From: Lithospermum erythrorhizon
Lineage: Eukaryota > Streptophyta > Magnoliopsida > Boraginales > Boraginaceae
Length of the DNA: 64,000 bases
NCBI GenBank assembly: GCA_019722365.1
Contig: JADFUC010001219.1
Location: forward strand, 1-64,000
Direction of reading: 5' to 3'
Shown: one piece after another, positions 11,661 to 23,941 of the stretch
How the letters are laid out: the number at the start of each line of letters is the position of its first letter
How positions within the stretch are numbered: position 1 is the stretch's first letter
The notes under the pieces: generated by a model
Told to the model about the DNA's origin: nothing
Seen by the model: the letters and a program-made list of their open reading frames with translations, nothing else
Database searches by the model: none
Program-made: the position numbers and the translations under genes

Positions 11661-13625
11661 TAGTCTCCTGACATAAATAATCTGTGCCTGATGTCCATTT
11701 ACTTTGCTATCATGTTATGACCCCCTTCTCTTTAATTCCTAGTAAGTCTGATTCATTATCTATATGGCATTTTCGCAGAAGCTGAAATGGAATAGAATGA
11801 GTATATGGCAACAAGAGAATGAGAAGAGTTTCTAGTAGGGAAAAAAAAAGAAAGCATTGTGTTGTTTTTGTTGACATATGAAGATTTGGATTAAGTGTTT
11901 GGTGTGTATTTATAAGAGCATTTAGTACTAAAATTGGAAGCTTTTGTGCCACTGGTTTGTTGATCAACTTGTGTAGTTGTAGACTTGTAGGTGTGTTCAC
12001 TCATTATTATGGTCAAATACGAGGCCCATCGCATTACTTCCCTCCGTTGTATAGTTTAATGTTACAACAAAATAGAGGAGAATGAGTAAGACATGGAGTC
12101 ATAGAACATCAAGAATACTATGCCATTATTGTGCGACTTCAATGGCATATGTCCGTTTACCCCTCTCGAGTCTCGACGTCTCATTTTATACTCCATATTT
12201 AATACTCACTCCATTTCTTTATTTACGTTAATACGCCAACGGCTTACGCCCTCACTCCGCCAAATTCATTTCTTTATTTGAGGCGATTGCTTTGGTATAG
12301 TATACTTTTTCCCCAAAAAAGATTAGATCGAATCGAAATAAACCATAGTTGCTTTGACCAAAAATATAAATGATATAGTAAAAGGTTTTGATTTTCAGAA
12401 TCAAGAGCCATCAAAGAGCTTTGGAGGAATGAACTCTTCCCACATGATATGACTCATACATTTTCTAGAAATCTGAACTCATGATGCAAACAAATCAAAT
12501 ATTTTTCTGAAATCTAAATCAACGTAATCCGTCAATTCGTAGTCAATAAATTTATGTGGTACGATAATTGTTTATTATCTACCTTATCTTCGTGGATTCT
12601 TGGATAATATTCGTCAACCGCTACATTGCTACGAATACATTCTTTGTCAAATTAAGTTCCATCCATCTATCATATGAAAAATAGTGGAATAGAAAACATT
12701 TATTCATGCAACTTATAGATCAAACGAAACTACATTTAGAACCAGGGAAAAAGGCATGGGAAAAGGTATAGGCAGAAAGGCAAGCAAAGGGTTAGGTAGC
12801 CAAATGGTCTAGTCCCTGTCAGAGAATAAAATTATGATGAAGACAAAGTCCCACCCATGCAAGTTAAGGGGGATCTAGTTAAAATAAACTTATACCGCAA
12901 CAAGTGAACTAATCATGAAATAGACTAAAAGTTATCAAATACTATCATTAGTCACATACGAAAGTCCAAAGCTAAAATTATAATTACCCAACACATATGA
13001 TTATTATGAGTATTGAGGAAGAGCATTCAAGCCACCTTTCTTTAAACAATATTCAACTCAGGAAGTTTAGACCTTTTGGCTCTTGCATATTCACAGCTTC
13101 TACGTACAACCTTTTATAGGAAGAATTGAAGCACAATTAAAACATTGGATGTTAAAGATACCAAATGGAGACATATTGATATTTCTATCTAGCAAAATAA
13201 GGATAATCTCAAGTATCTAATATCACATAGTTGGTTGAATTAATACAATTTGAAATCTATAACTAAGATTAGATCATTTGCATAATGAAAGTAGCAACTC
13301 CTACTATGTTCTACTTCTAGTATTTGCTATTGTTGGCATAAAATATCGTCCTTTTCTCGCATTGGAGATCGTTGATCAAAACTCATTCTATAAACATGCA
13401 ACTTTCTTGCCTTAGTTCCAGCTACATCAAAAACCTACAAAAACTACAAGTTAAAAAAAACAAAAAATCAACACTTTGCTCATGATACTTCTTTAGTTGA
13501 ATGTATATCAAACTCAGATAGATGAATATAGATATATTATGAATTTAGATGATTTAACTTTTTCTTTTGATTTACCTGCAGTTTCATTGTTAATAAATCT
13601 TCTTTTTTTTTTGATGACTCGTATG
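11661..13625. other. No gene seen
   Basis: AT-rich, with fragments such as CTTCCCTCCGTTGTATAG (12,039) and TACTCACTCCATTTC (12,205) that look like worn MITE ends. No supported gene. Confidence 0.45.
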
Positions 13626-13629
13626 TTCA

Positions 13630-14350
13630 TTGTTTTTATTAAACCTTTCTTCAAATTAAGCATCACTTAATTAAATAAGCATAAAACTAATGTCCTCAAA
13701 TTCGCACGGATATAACCCAACCAATTTACTACACACATATCAAACACTGCCCTACGTATAGAAGAAAATTCGAAAAGTTGATATCGATCGAATAATAAGA
13801 TTTCACCTACGGGAATGTAAGACATGGCTTCTACTGCATATAATCCCTTGTTTGCATCACTTTCTGATGCGGGGCGAAATCATCTACTACAATCATTCAT
13901 GCTCTATTATCTCTTTATTTACTTCAATAACTTTAAATTCGGAACCAGATGGCTATAACAGTTTAGACGAGTAAGCCCTTCTGCTCTGGGTGACGTAGAG
14001 CCTTTTATGGCTAAGAATTACGTAACCCTTACTCCCTATACAAACTCAACAAAATGCACATTCATATTTCTTCTCACACACTTCTTCACACGCCACGACG
14101 TATTCTTGTGAAATTTAACTTCATAACTCAAAACAAATTTTCAATTAATCCTTCATAATAATTTGCCTCGTCCGTTTTCTCAGACTTTACGCTTACAATG
14201 ATTCTTATCCGAAAAGTGACTAATTGATAATAGATTGCTTCCATTCTACACTACAATAACCAACGTACAAAATAATAAAGCTGAAACAACAAGACAAAAA
14301 AAATTACAAAACACATACCAAAAAAGTTTAACATTGTGACTCTCGAAGTA
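13630..14350 (+). repeat. Dispersed/duplicated block, copy B
   Basis: Diverged second copy of 1,730-2,650 in the same orientation (see that entry). Its right end runs directly into the 26-bp minisatellite: the GTTTAACATTGTGACTCTCG word at about 14,326 corresponds to 2,620, and the copy stops at AAATAAGATGTT. Confidence 0.7.
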
Positions 14351-14351
14351 A

Positions 14352-15990
14352 AATAAGATGTTCTAATCATAATCACAATAAAACAACATTAATCATAATC
14401 ACAATAAGACAACCCTAATCATAATTACAATAACACATCCCTAATCTTAATCACAATAACACAATACTAATCATAATCACAATAACACCTAATCATAATC
14501 ACAATAAAATCGCCCTAATCATAATCACAATAATACAGTCCTAATCATAATCACAATAACAACGTCTAATCATAATCACAATAACAACGTCTAATCATAA
14601 TCACGATAACACCGCCCTAATCATAATCACCATAACACCGCCCTAATCATAATCAATACAATAATACAACTCTAGTAATCATAATTACAACATTATATCT
14701 AATCATAATAACAATATAATAACACAACTCTAATCATAATCAACACAAATTTAATCATAATCATAATAACACAAATTTTAATCGTAGACTGCACAACACG
14801 CCTCTAATCATAATCACAATAACACAGCCCCTAATCATAACACAACACCATACCCTAACTATAATCATAATAACAAGTTCTCTAATCATAATCACAATAA
14901 CACACTTTAACTGTTAATCATGACACAACCCAATCATAATCATATTTCATAATAATACCGTCATAATATAATCATTAATACAGCCTCTAATCATAATCAC
15001 ACAAGATACTTAATCATAATCATATCACAATAACACCGCCTAATCATACCAATAACACACCAATCATAATCAATAATAATACAGCTATCTAATCATAATC
15101 ACAATAAGATGCCTAATTATAATCAGCAAGACATCCCTAATCATAAATTGCCAAGTAAATAGCCCTAATCATATCACAATAAAATAGCCCTAATCATAAG
15201 ATAATCCTAATCATAATCACAATAAGACAGCCCTAATCATAATCACAATAACACGCCCTAATCATAATCACAATAAGACAACCCTAATCATAATCACAAT
15301 AAGACAACCTTAATCATAATCACAATAACACCTACTCTAATCATAATCATCAACACAATAACACGTACCCTAATCTAATCGGGCCAATAACACGTACTCT
15401 AATCATAATCACAATAAAACAGTCCTAATCATAATCACAATAACACAGCCTAATCATAATCACAATAAAACAAAATTTCTAGTCATAATCACAATAACAC
15501 TGCCCTAATCATAATCACAATAATACCGCCCTAATCATAATCACAATAAAATCGCCCTAATCATAATCACAATAACACAGCCCCTAATTGCACTGGCCAA
15601 TACAACCTAATCATAATCATAGCCAACACAAATTCCCTAATCATAATCACAATAACTCAGTCCTAATCATAATCACAATAACACCGCCCTAATCGTAATC
15701 AATATAATCACAATAACACGTACCCCTAATCATAACTCGCTTTAAAATAACACATCCCTTTAACTAATCAAAATAATACAAATTTAATCATAATCATATC
15801 AATAATAATTCAAGCATAATCATATCACAATAACACCGCCCTAATCATAATCACAATAACACAGTCTTAATCATAATCACAATAAGACAGCCCTAATCAT
15901 AATCATATCACAATAACACCGCCCTAATCATAATCAATAAAACAGCCCTACTCATAATCACAATAAGACAGCCCTAATCATAATCACAAT
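14352..15990. repeat. 26-bp minisatellite array
   Basis: About 60 imperfect head-to-tail copies of a unit whose core is CTAATCATAATCACAATAAC plus a variable tail (ACAGCC, ACCGCC, ACGTAC). The spacing between successive CTAATC starts is 26 bases where units are intact; many units are shortened or carry extra ATA steps. There is strong strand asymmetry: almost no G outside the tail. The array abuts the inverted MTB fragment on its right and block B on its left. Confidence 0.95.
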
Positions 15991-16440
15991 AACAATCGCT
16001 TAACTTCTCTCGCTATCTTCAGCACGACTATGAACTCTATTTCCTACAACATACTTAGTTTCACCATCTCCATCCTGATACCAATCGCTTAACTTCTCCA
16101 AATAAGGTTCTCCAAGTTTTCTTCTTCGATTGCTTAGAACGAGGCTCTTTTCTTACTTCATACTCATCTTCATCTCTATCGCCTCCTGGCCAGAGCTACT
16201 CGAATTCTTTCGACTCTTAATTCCGTCTCCAAGATTCTCCTTCCACAACTCTCTAGCCTCAAGATCTTCATTATTTCCCAGCCATGCTCGTTTGTTGATC
16301 TCGTGCTTTTTCTTATCATTGCTGTCTCCGAATACCCTCATCCTTAAATATATCATTTTTAGTCAGACTCATTATTTATGTCCTTCTCCCGTAACTCCTT
16401 ATATCCTCGGCGAATCTATCAAGAAAAGTGACTTAATTCT
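15991..16440 (-). pseudogene. Inverted partial copy of the MTB 5' coding region
   Basis: On the minus strand, 16,100 down to 15,998 is about 97 % identical to 19,634-19,735 of [27 protein letters not shown] can be read. Further upstream on the minus strand (about 16,130-16,240) there is weaker similarity to 19,510-19,630, sharing GAGTCGAAAGA, GAAGTAAGAAAAGAG and AACTTGGAGA. A minus frame at 16,153-16,356 (67 codons, SRKNSSSS) covers that part and then stops, so the copy has no continuous frame. At its inner end the word AAGTTAAGCGATTG is repeated, which marks the junction with the minisatellite. Confidence 0.85.
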
Positions 16441-17060
16441 CTAATATCAAGGTTTCATCTAACATAAGCAACCCCGAGAATCCAGTAAATCATATAAAAA
16501 TTCTAAACCTTTTAACTTTCTTTCAACCTTACTCCGGCTTTTATAGTCACAACTCATAATTCATCAAAATCGCATTCCAAATCACAACCATACTCTAATA
16601 GATTTAAAGAACATAATGATTTTCAACAAATACTTTGGTTATTATAATACGGCGTGATATCATCTTCGACCAATAAGAACTCCAACAAATAAATGATTAC
16701 TCCATCGGAATACTCAACAAATCATGTATGTCAACTCTTATAGCTAAGAATCGAATCATGAAAAAGACAGGAAACCTATGAAACTATATGTTAGCCAGAT
16801 TTTTTAGGTAGTGTGACGTTGGAAAATGAATGCAAAATGCGTGGCTTTAAAGCGTGGCTTGCACCACATCGGACACGAGTTTAATTACGATTCACTTTAT
16901 ATAGCTGGCTCACTCTTAAATGTTGCACAACAACTCAAGAGAATCACAGAAGCCCGCAAAGAATGCAAGTCAATCTAGATAGCTCATTACCCGGCCGATA
17001 ATATAATAATAATAACTGAGTCAGGCTTCGAGGCCCACTGAACTTGAAGATTCATTTTCG
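16441..17060. other. No gene seen
   Basis: AT-rich sequence between the inverted MTB fragment and the 81-bp duplication; no supported frame, RNA gene or repeat. Confidence 0.45.
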
Positions 17061-17067
17061 CCCTAGA

Positions 17068-17232
17068 CTTTCGGATATTATCTTTGTCACCCCAAAGGTT
17101 TGTAGACCTTTAGTCTACTCCCGATTTAAGATGAAGAGGCATAACAATCCGGAGATTATCTTTTTCACTCCAAAAGTTTGTAGACCTTTCGTCTACTCCA
17201 ACTTTAAGATGAAGAGACATAACAATCAACGA
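17068..17232 (+). repeat. In-frame tandem duplication, two units of 81 bp
   Basis: Two adjacent units share ATTATCTTT, TTTGTAGACCTTT, GTCTACTCC and TTTAAGATGAAGAG.CATAAC. Because the unit is a multiple of three, the 67-codon frame at 17,044-17,247 contains two 27-residue repeats (TPKVCRP then KMKRHNN). I know no protein with this repeat, and there is no evidence of expression. Confidence 0.8.
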
Positions 17233-17904
17233 TATGTGGTCATATAGCTATTAACTTATCAGCAGGATTTAAGTAGCTAATGAATAGTAGAGTAAACAAG
17301 ACCGATCACCACCGAATCCTTTATTATCTAATTGTGAATCTATTTCATCAGTGGAAAAGACACAAGCAAAACGAAATCCTCCACTATCAAAGTAAACAAT
17401 ATTTATCTAGTGATACTCTTGCTTCTCTTGGTCCGCCGTATAATTATTTGAGTGCTCTCTACAGTAAAGGCTCGCTCTAACCATCAGATCTCGGGGAATC
17501 ACTGCTTCCTTCATAGTCCTAAGCACGCTTGGGTATGCAAATCAAGCTTACAAAATCAGATTCTACAAGTCTCTCGATTGATGCTTCGTTTTTTAGAATT
17601 TCCAGTCGTTCTTTGTTTCTCCTCTATATGTTCAACCTCAAAGGTCTCACACACAGATCCTTCAATATGCATGTTGCTTCGATTTCTCTCATGTATCTAA
17701 TGTTTAAGTGTTTAACAACTCCCTTTCAAATTATGCTTTAGTACAAGTAGTTATGCTTTTATTTTAAATGAGATAGTGGTAATACGACACAATTCTTAAT
17801 TATTTTGGAGTATATCATTCAATCCAAATACAACAATTTGAACGAACATTTAAACAAGTCTTGATTTATTCGAAGTTCCAACCTATTTAGCTAATGAGCT
17901 TGTT

Positions 17905-18090
17905 GGTATTTGCACAAGCATAGCCTAGTGTAAAGACACTGACTGATTGATTAAGAAAAATTAAGGTTCGAATCTTAGCAGCCACGGAGTAGGACTTAAT
18001 TTCACTTTGAACGCAGATCACGGTTGTGAACGGCCGATGACTCCCCTCACGCAGGCGGCTGGGCCTGTCAGAACTATTTTGAATCCTCAT
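17905..18090 (+). mobile_element. tRNA-derived SINE-like element
   Basis: Contains an A-box-like TAGCCTAGTGTAAAG at about 17,920 and a B-box-like AGGTTCGAATCTT at about 17,968, spaced as in a tRNA gene, followed by a non-tRNA body (GAACGCAGATCACGG, CTCACGCAGGCGGCTGGGCC). The tRNA-like part does not fold into a credible acceptor stem, so this is a SINE rather than a tRNA. Ends are not exact; no target duplication was identified. Confidence 0.5.
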
Positions 18091-18439
18091 AATCAAGATT
18101 TCGACTGACTCGTTAACGCAATGCTCGACATTACCCTACTCTTTAAAATAACGAGCACAACCTCATTCTCTCACTCTTCTCGCTAATTAACCTGTCTAAC
18201 AATGGTGCAATTGAGTCGAGTATTCGAGGGGTAAACCTCATTGACCATCAAATCCAATAATTAGTCCAATTTTGGATGGACTTTAAAGCTCAGCCCAAAT
18301 AATCTCTACGACAATTTCAAGAATCCGACTGTACCGACCACCACTTAGCCGACATCTCCGTCGCCATTCAACTCATCAAATTCAATAATTTTGGTTGCTT
18401 ATATTCTATTTTATACACTTTTAATTATTATTATTTTTT

Positions 18440-18730
18440 GTGTATATTTATATTCTACATATTAGTTTTTTATTAGCTATTTTTCAGATTTATTTGCATT
18501 TTTAGTTTTTTATTAGTTCATTTATAGGTACTATTGTAAAAAAAATGATTTTTTTGTAGATGGTTACTTTTATTTTTGTGTATCTTAGTTTTTATTAGCT
18601 TTACCTGCTCCTTTTTTCAGATTATTTGCTTTTTTAGTTGATTTTTTAGTTTTTTATTAGTTCAATGCTAGGTATAACTGTAAAAGATCGTTTTTTTTGT
18701 TGATGGGTACTTTTATTTTTATGCAATATG
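18440..18730. repeat. Degenerate T-rich tandem duplication
   Basis: Two units of roughly 130 bases each carry TTTTTAGTTTTTTATTAGTT, then AGGTA, then a T run, then GGTACTTTTATTTTTGTG or a close variant. No coding content. Confidence 0.6.
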
Positions 18731-19499
18731 ACTGATGCATATATAATTATAATGAAAATACTTATAAAATGGAAGGAAAAATTATTGTTAGAAGAGGTGA
18801 GTGAGGATTTTTTAGCAAATTTTAGTCTGTAAAAGGCTATTAGAACATAATGATTAGGCTGTTTGTGTTTCTAGGGTTGTTTTCTAATTTGTCACATGAA
18901 AACATATATTTTGGAAAAACCGTTGACATGGGAGTCCGTATTTCCTTGTGAAATAGCTGAATTGCGATCATTATGAACGCTTTTGGAGTAGAGTCATATA
19001 GCACAACTGCACAAGTCATACAGCATATGTATTGTTAATTCATATAACTTGTTTTTCATATCATGCTGGTGCTATTGTCGTGTATCAAATGGGGTTTCAT
19101 TAAAATATCTCATGGTTCAAATGGAAGAGAAGCATTATATTCATAAACCCCGTTAGGGGCAGGAAGGATTTTGATATTTATTTTGATATATTCATGACGT
19201 GACTATGCGTGCCGAAAGTAAGTGAAAGAGAAAAGAGCAAGGTTAATTCTTTATTTATGATTTATGATTCTCGTGTTGCTTTATATTAGATGAACAATAT
19301 CAGATAAATTAAGTATTTTCTTTATTTGATTCTACATATATGGAGTTCCTCGGGAGCAAGGACACAACATTTGAAATAATGCTAAAATGATAGATTTAAG
19401 GACGAAAAGATTGTTAATAACAATGATAGAAAAGTATGACCAAAACAAACCAAGAAGGATCGAAGATTTTAAAGATTCTTCTTAAGCATGTAGCATTAA

Positions 19500-22400
19500 A
19501 ATAGAGTACCGGGGACACTGAGAGTCGAAAGAGGTCAAGTGGCTATAACAAGAGTCGATAGCGTGAAGATGAAAATATGAAGTAAGAAAAGAGTTTCTCC
19601 GTTTCTGCTAATCAAGAAGAACTTGGAGAGCACTCTGGATAAGTTAAGCGATTGGTATCAGGATGGAGAAGGTGAAACTAAGTATGATGTAGGAAATAGA
19701 GTTCATAGTCGTGCTGAAGATAGCGAGAGAAGGAAAGTATCCTTGAAATCCCCTTATAATGAAAGCTCCCAGAGCAGTTTAAAGCATGCGAAAGAAAAAT
19801 TAAAATATGGGAGATATGGAAGGCTTCAGAAAAAGAGACTAGATATTCTGAGAGCAGGGAAAATGCCAAACAGAAGACTCATGGTTCTGATCATGGAAGA
19901 AACTCAAGGAGAAGATGGGATGAACCAGACGTTCCTAGGGTAGCTGAAGAAAGCAACCACATGGACAAATCTGATACGAAGACTGGGAAGCCCTTGTATT
20001 CTAAGTTCGACACTGCTAGAGACCTTTTGAAAGTTGAAGTAGAGAAGACCAAAGGAAGAGACTTGGAATCAGTTGTGGAGAAAACTTCTAAATCAGATGA
20101 CAGAGAAGAGAGAAGAAGTGATTCTGAATGGACTAGGAGGGGGAAATCAGAAATGTTAATGGAAGATTCTAGAGGTGCCTCGACACGTGAAGACAGATCA
20201 AGTAAGGAAGGAATGGAAGAACGTGAACAGATACGGAACCCATCTGGTTGGGACATTGTTGACAGCAGTGGAAGGACATCCAATACAGATGAGGATGGAG
20301 CCATGCTGATAAAGGAGAAAAGTAGAAGAGATACAGAAGGCCCAAACAGATCCAAAACACCTGAAAGGAGTGGTAGGAGACATTACGAGTCTGACAACTT
20401 TGATACAGATAATGACAGAGCAAATACCTTCAGGAGAAAGGAAGAAAAAGAAATCTTTAGGGATGACAGGATCAGGGATCGGGAGGTTTCCAAAGATACA
20501 TGGAGAAGAAGGCAGTCCATTGGTGATAGGGAAACAAAAGATGGGGATGTAAACTATGATCATGGCAGAGAGTGGGAATTACCCAGGCGAGGTCGTGACA
20601 ATGATAGACCGCAGGGCCGATTTGGTTTTAGGAAAGATGGAAACAGGACTGAAGCTGTCAAAACCTCATCTAAGTATGGAATCTCAAATGAAAATTATGA
20701 TGTTATTGAGATTCAAACAAAGCCTTTTGATTATGGAAGGGAGGAGTCCACATCTGTTGTTAGGACTGAGGCTGTCCAGCAATCTGATGCTCTGGTGACA
20801 AACAGAGATGAAGATGCCTACGCAAGGGAGGACAGAGAAAAAAAGGCAATTGGCTCAGGGCAATCTGGCGATGACTCGAAAAAGTGGTCTGCAGATGATG
20901 GCAGTACCCAAGATCTCAATTGGATAAATGATTCTGAATCTCAGGGAGGGAAGATGAGAGACCAAAAACATAGTTCATCTAGTCGCAGTGGTTCACTACC
21001 TCCACAGAGTAACCAAGAGCCTTCTTCATTCAATAGAGGGATTCCACAAGGTAGTAAAGGAAGCAGGGTTGGGCGAGGAGGAAGAGGTCGGCAAGCTGGA
21101 AGGGATTCTCAGCCAGTTGGACTCCCAATGCCTATGATGGGATCTCCTTTTGGGCCTCTTGGAATGCCACCACCTGGATCAATCCAACCGTTAAATCCTA
21201 CCATGTCTCCTGCACCAGGTCCTCCTATGTCTCCTGGTGTGTTCATGCCACCCTTCTCACCCCCAGTTGTTTGGCCTGGAGCTCGGGGTGTTGAGATGAA
21301 TATGTTAGGTGTTCCACCAGGGCCTGCCGGATCAAGATATCCTCCTAGTGTAGGTACTCCGCCAAATCCTCCCATGTACTTCAACCAACCTGGCCCAGGA
21401 AGGGGATTTCCACAAAACATATCTGGTCCAAATTTTAATGCTATTATACCTGTTGGTCGTGGGCAAATGTTAGACAAAACCCCTGGGGGTTGGGATCCTC
21501 CTAGAACTAGTTTGCCCCCTGGAAAAGCTCCTTCCAGGGGAGAGCAGAATGATTATTCTCAAAACTTTGTTGACACTGGTATGCGGCCACAAAATTTCAT
21601 CAGGGAACTTGAGCTTACCAGTGTTGTAGAGGACTACCCAAAGCTTCGTGAACTGATTCAGAGGAAGGATGAGATTGTTGCTAAAGCAGCTACTCCTCCA
21701 ATGTATTTAAAGTGTGATCTGCGCGAGCAGGTACTGTCTCCAGAACTATTTGGTACTAAGTTTGATGTCATTCTCATTGATCCCCCATGGGAGGAGTATG
21801 TTCATAGAGCACCTGGTGTTACTGACCATATGGAGTACTGGACTTTTGAAGAAATAATGAATCTTAAGATCGAGGTATACTTCTAATATCTGATGTCATG
21901 ACACTAATATCTTCCTGTTTCGACTGTTTTGGTATATTTTGATGTAGATTTAATCTTTCCAATTGCTTGTTCCCACTTGCAGGCCATAGCTGACACACCT
22001 TCCTTTATATTTCTTTGGGTGGGTGATGGAGTTGGGCTTGAACAAGGCCGTCAGTGCTTGAAGAAGGTACATAATTAGAACTTATAATTTGAAGTGTTAC
22101 GTTGGTGTATCTTGTTTCTTTTGTTAATTTATTCAAGTAACTCTGTTTTTATTGCTTGAGTCTGTTTGATTTCATGCAGTGGGGATTCAGAAGGTGTGAA
22201 GACATATGTTGGGTGAAAACAAATAAAACAAATGCGACTCCTGGGTTACGGCACGACTCTCATACTCTTTTTCAGAGGTCAATATCTCTTTTGGTATTGT
22301 CTAGTTTCTCTTGTGATGTTTCTGGTGACATGTGTATCAGCAATAATATGAGGTTTAAGTGCGAATCTGCTTATTTGTGTCTGCAGATGGAAGTTATTTT

Positions 22401-23941
22401 TTAAGTTTATGTTAAGAATTAACTATCTGAACTCTCTGCTGCCTTTGTCATTATGATCAAGGAACACTGCCTGATGGGTATAAAAGGAACGGTTCGTCGG
22501 AGCACTGATGGTCATATCATTCATGCAAACATCGACACAGATGTAATAATTGCAGAGGAGCCCCCTTATGGTAAGAAACTTTATCTATCTCAAGTTTGAA
22601 TTGTACTTTCAGAATGATTTTTTTTTCTGGAGTGAATGAGCAACTGTTCCATAATCTTGTCAAGCTAATCCTCGAGCCTAAGCTCACCAATTCTAGTTGG
22701 GTGAGTTGCTTGTTGTGGCTTGTCTTATTGCCAGCTCTAACTTTGACTAGCAGTTGTTTTTCTGCTGTGCGAGTAGTTTGTATGTTGTTCAACTGTTGAA
22801 TCAGCCGTATAACTTTCTATGGAAATACTTTGATTGCAGGATCAACAGCTAAACCTGAGGATATGTATCGCATAGTTGAGCATTTTGCCCTTGGGAGGCG
22901 GCGGCTTGAACTATTTGGTGAAGACCATAATATTCGGACAGGCTGGTTGACTGTGGGTAGTGGTTTATCCTCCTCAAACTTCACTTCAGATGTAAGTTAT
23001 CACCATCCTTCATCCACAGTTCCTCTCTCCATCTGTTCCATTTCAGTATTTCTCCTCGTCTGGAGAAATAATTGAAGTGTATATTATCATGCATGTTCTG
23101 ATGGGCCAAAGAGGAAGGAGGATGAGAACTGGGGGAGTACAAGATGTTTTATGAATTTCTATATTATCTTATGAGCGTTTTTCCTAGTTTCTGGTTTATG
23201 CTATCAAGATATGAGATACTATCCTTCAGCAGTTTGCGATATTCTGCCTACAAATTAGTTTTGCATTAAATTGGAATGTCTATAAGTAATATAACTATAT
23301 ATATGTGACCCCAAAGCTGGAGCAAGTGGTGCAAGATGTTTGATTTTTTATTATTTCATTGCAAGTCATGTTTAATTAACTATTAAAGTTCTGATACAAC
23401 TCTTCAACTATTCTCCAAGTTCTTGCTGCAGATAATTGCTGTTGACTTGTGCCTAAAAGTTTCCAGGTGTATAGTGATTTGCTTTGTTTTTCTTACAATG
23501 TGGTCACTAACCGGAGAAATGGTATTTCAGGCATATATTCGCAATTTTTCTGATAAAGATGGGAAAGTATGGCAGGGAGGTGGCGGCCGCAATCCTCCAC
23601 CAGAGGCGCCACACCTTGTGCAGACAACTCCAGATATTGAGGCTCTGAGACCCAAATCGCCAATGAAGAATCAGCAACAAATGCAGCAGCAACAGTCAGC
23701 ATCGATCTCCCTGACGACTGCCACTTCATCTAACAAGCGCACTGGGAATTCACCCCAGAATTATAATGCACCTAATCTGAACCAAGAAGCTTCCAGCTCC
23801 AACATGTCAACCCCAGGCCCTTGGGCATCTCCAATGGACAATTTTCAAGGAAGAGACCGAGGCCGTATGGCTTCAGAGGATAGAAGTTTTGATATGTATG
23901 GTTATAATTCACCTTTTATGCAGGCTAATGCTGAATTTTGA
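19500..23941 (+). CDS. MTB: MTB, METTL14-type subunit of the m6A RNA methyltransferase
   Basis: Partner of MTA (METTL3) in the nuclear m6A writer complex; METTL14-type subunits mainly bind RNA and support MTA. Exons: about 19,623-21,874; 21,983-22,066; 22,180-22,277; about 22,455-22,570; 22,840-22,991; 23,531-23,941. The first is a long disordered region rich in R, E, D and S, then a G/P-rich stretch (19,961 on is one 641-codon frame). The MT-A70 domain starts near [10 protein letters not shown], includes [44 protein letters not shown] and [16 protein letters not shown]; a Q-rich tail follows. Oddities: no in-frame ATG before 19,623 (a stop at 19,578 closes the frame); a shift near 19,810-19,830 separates the first 70 codons from the 641-codon frame; the fourth exon lacks an AG acceptor in frame. 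Identity is certain; whether this copy is functional is not. Confidence 0.9.

Noticed and set aside
14352..15990. CRISPR-like array
   Set aside because: Units are contiguous with no constant-length unique spacers, and the DNA is plant nuclear; it is a minisatellite.
16130..16444. 104-codon plus-strand frame
   Set aside because: It is the complement of the inverted MTB fragment and its flank, so not an independent gene.
19678..21477. Long minus-strand and alternative plus-strand frames over the MTB first exon (154, 122, 121 codons and others)
   Set aside because: They are shadows of the R/E/S-rich and G/P-rich MTB coding sequence and have no family signature.
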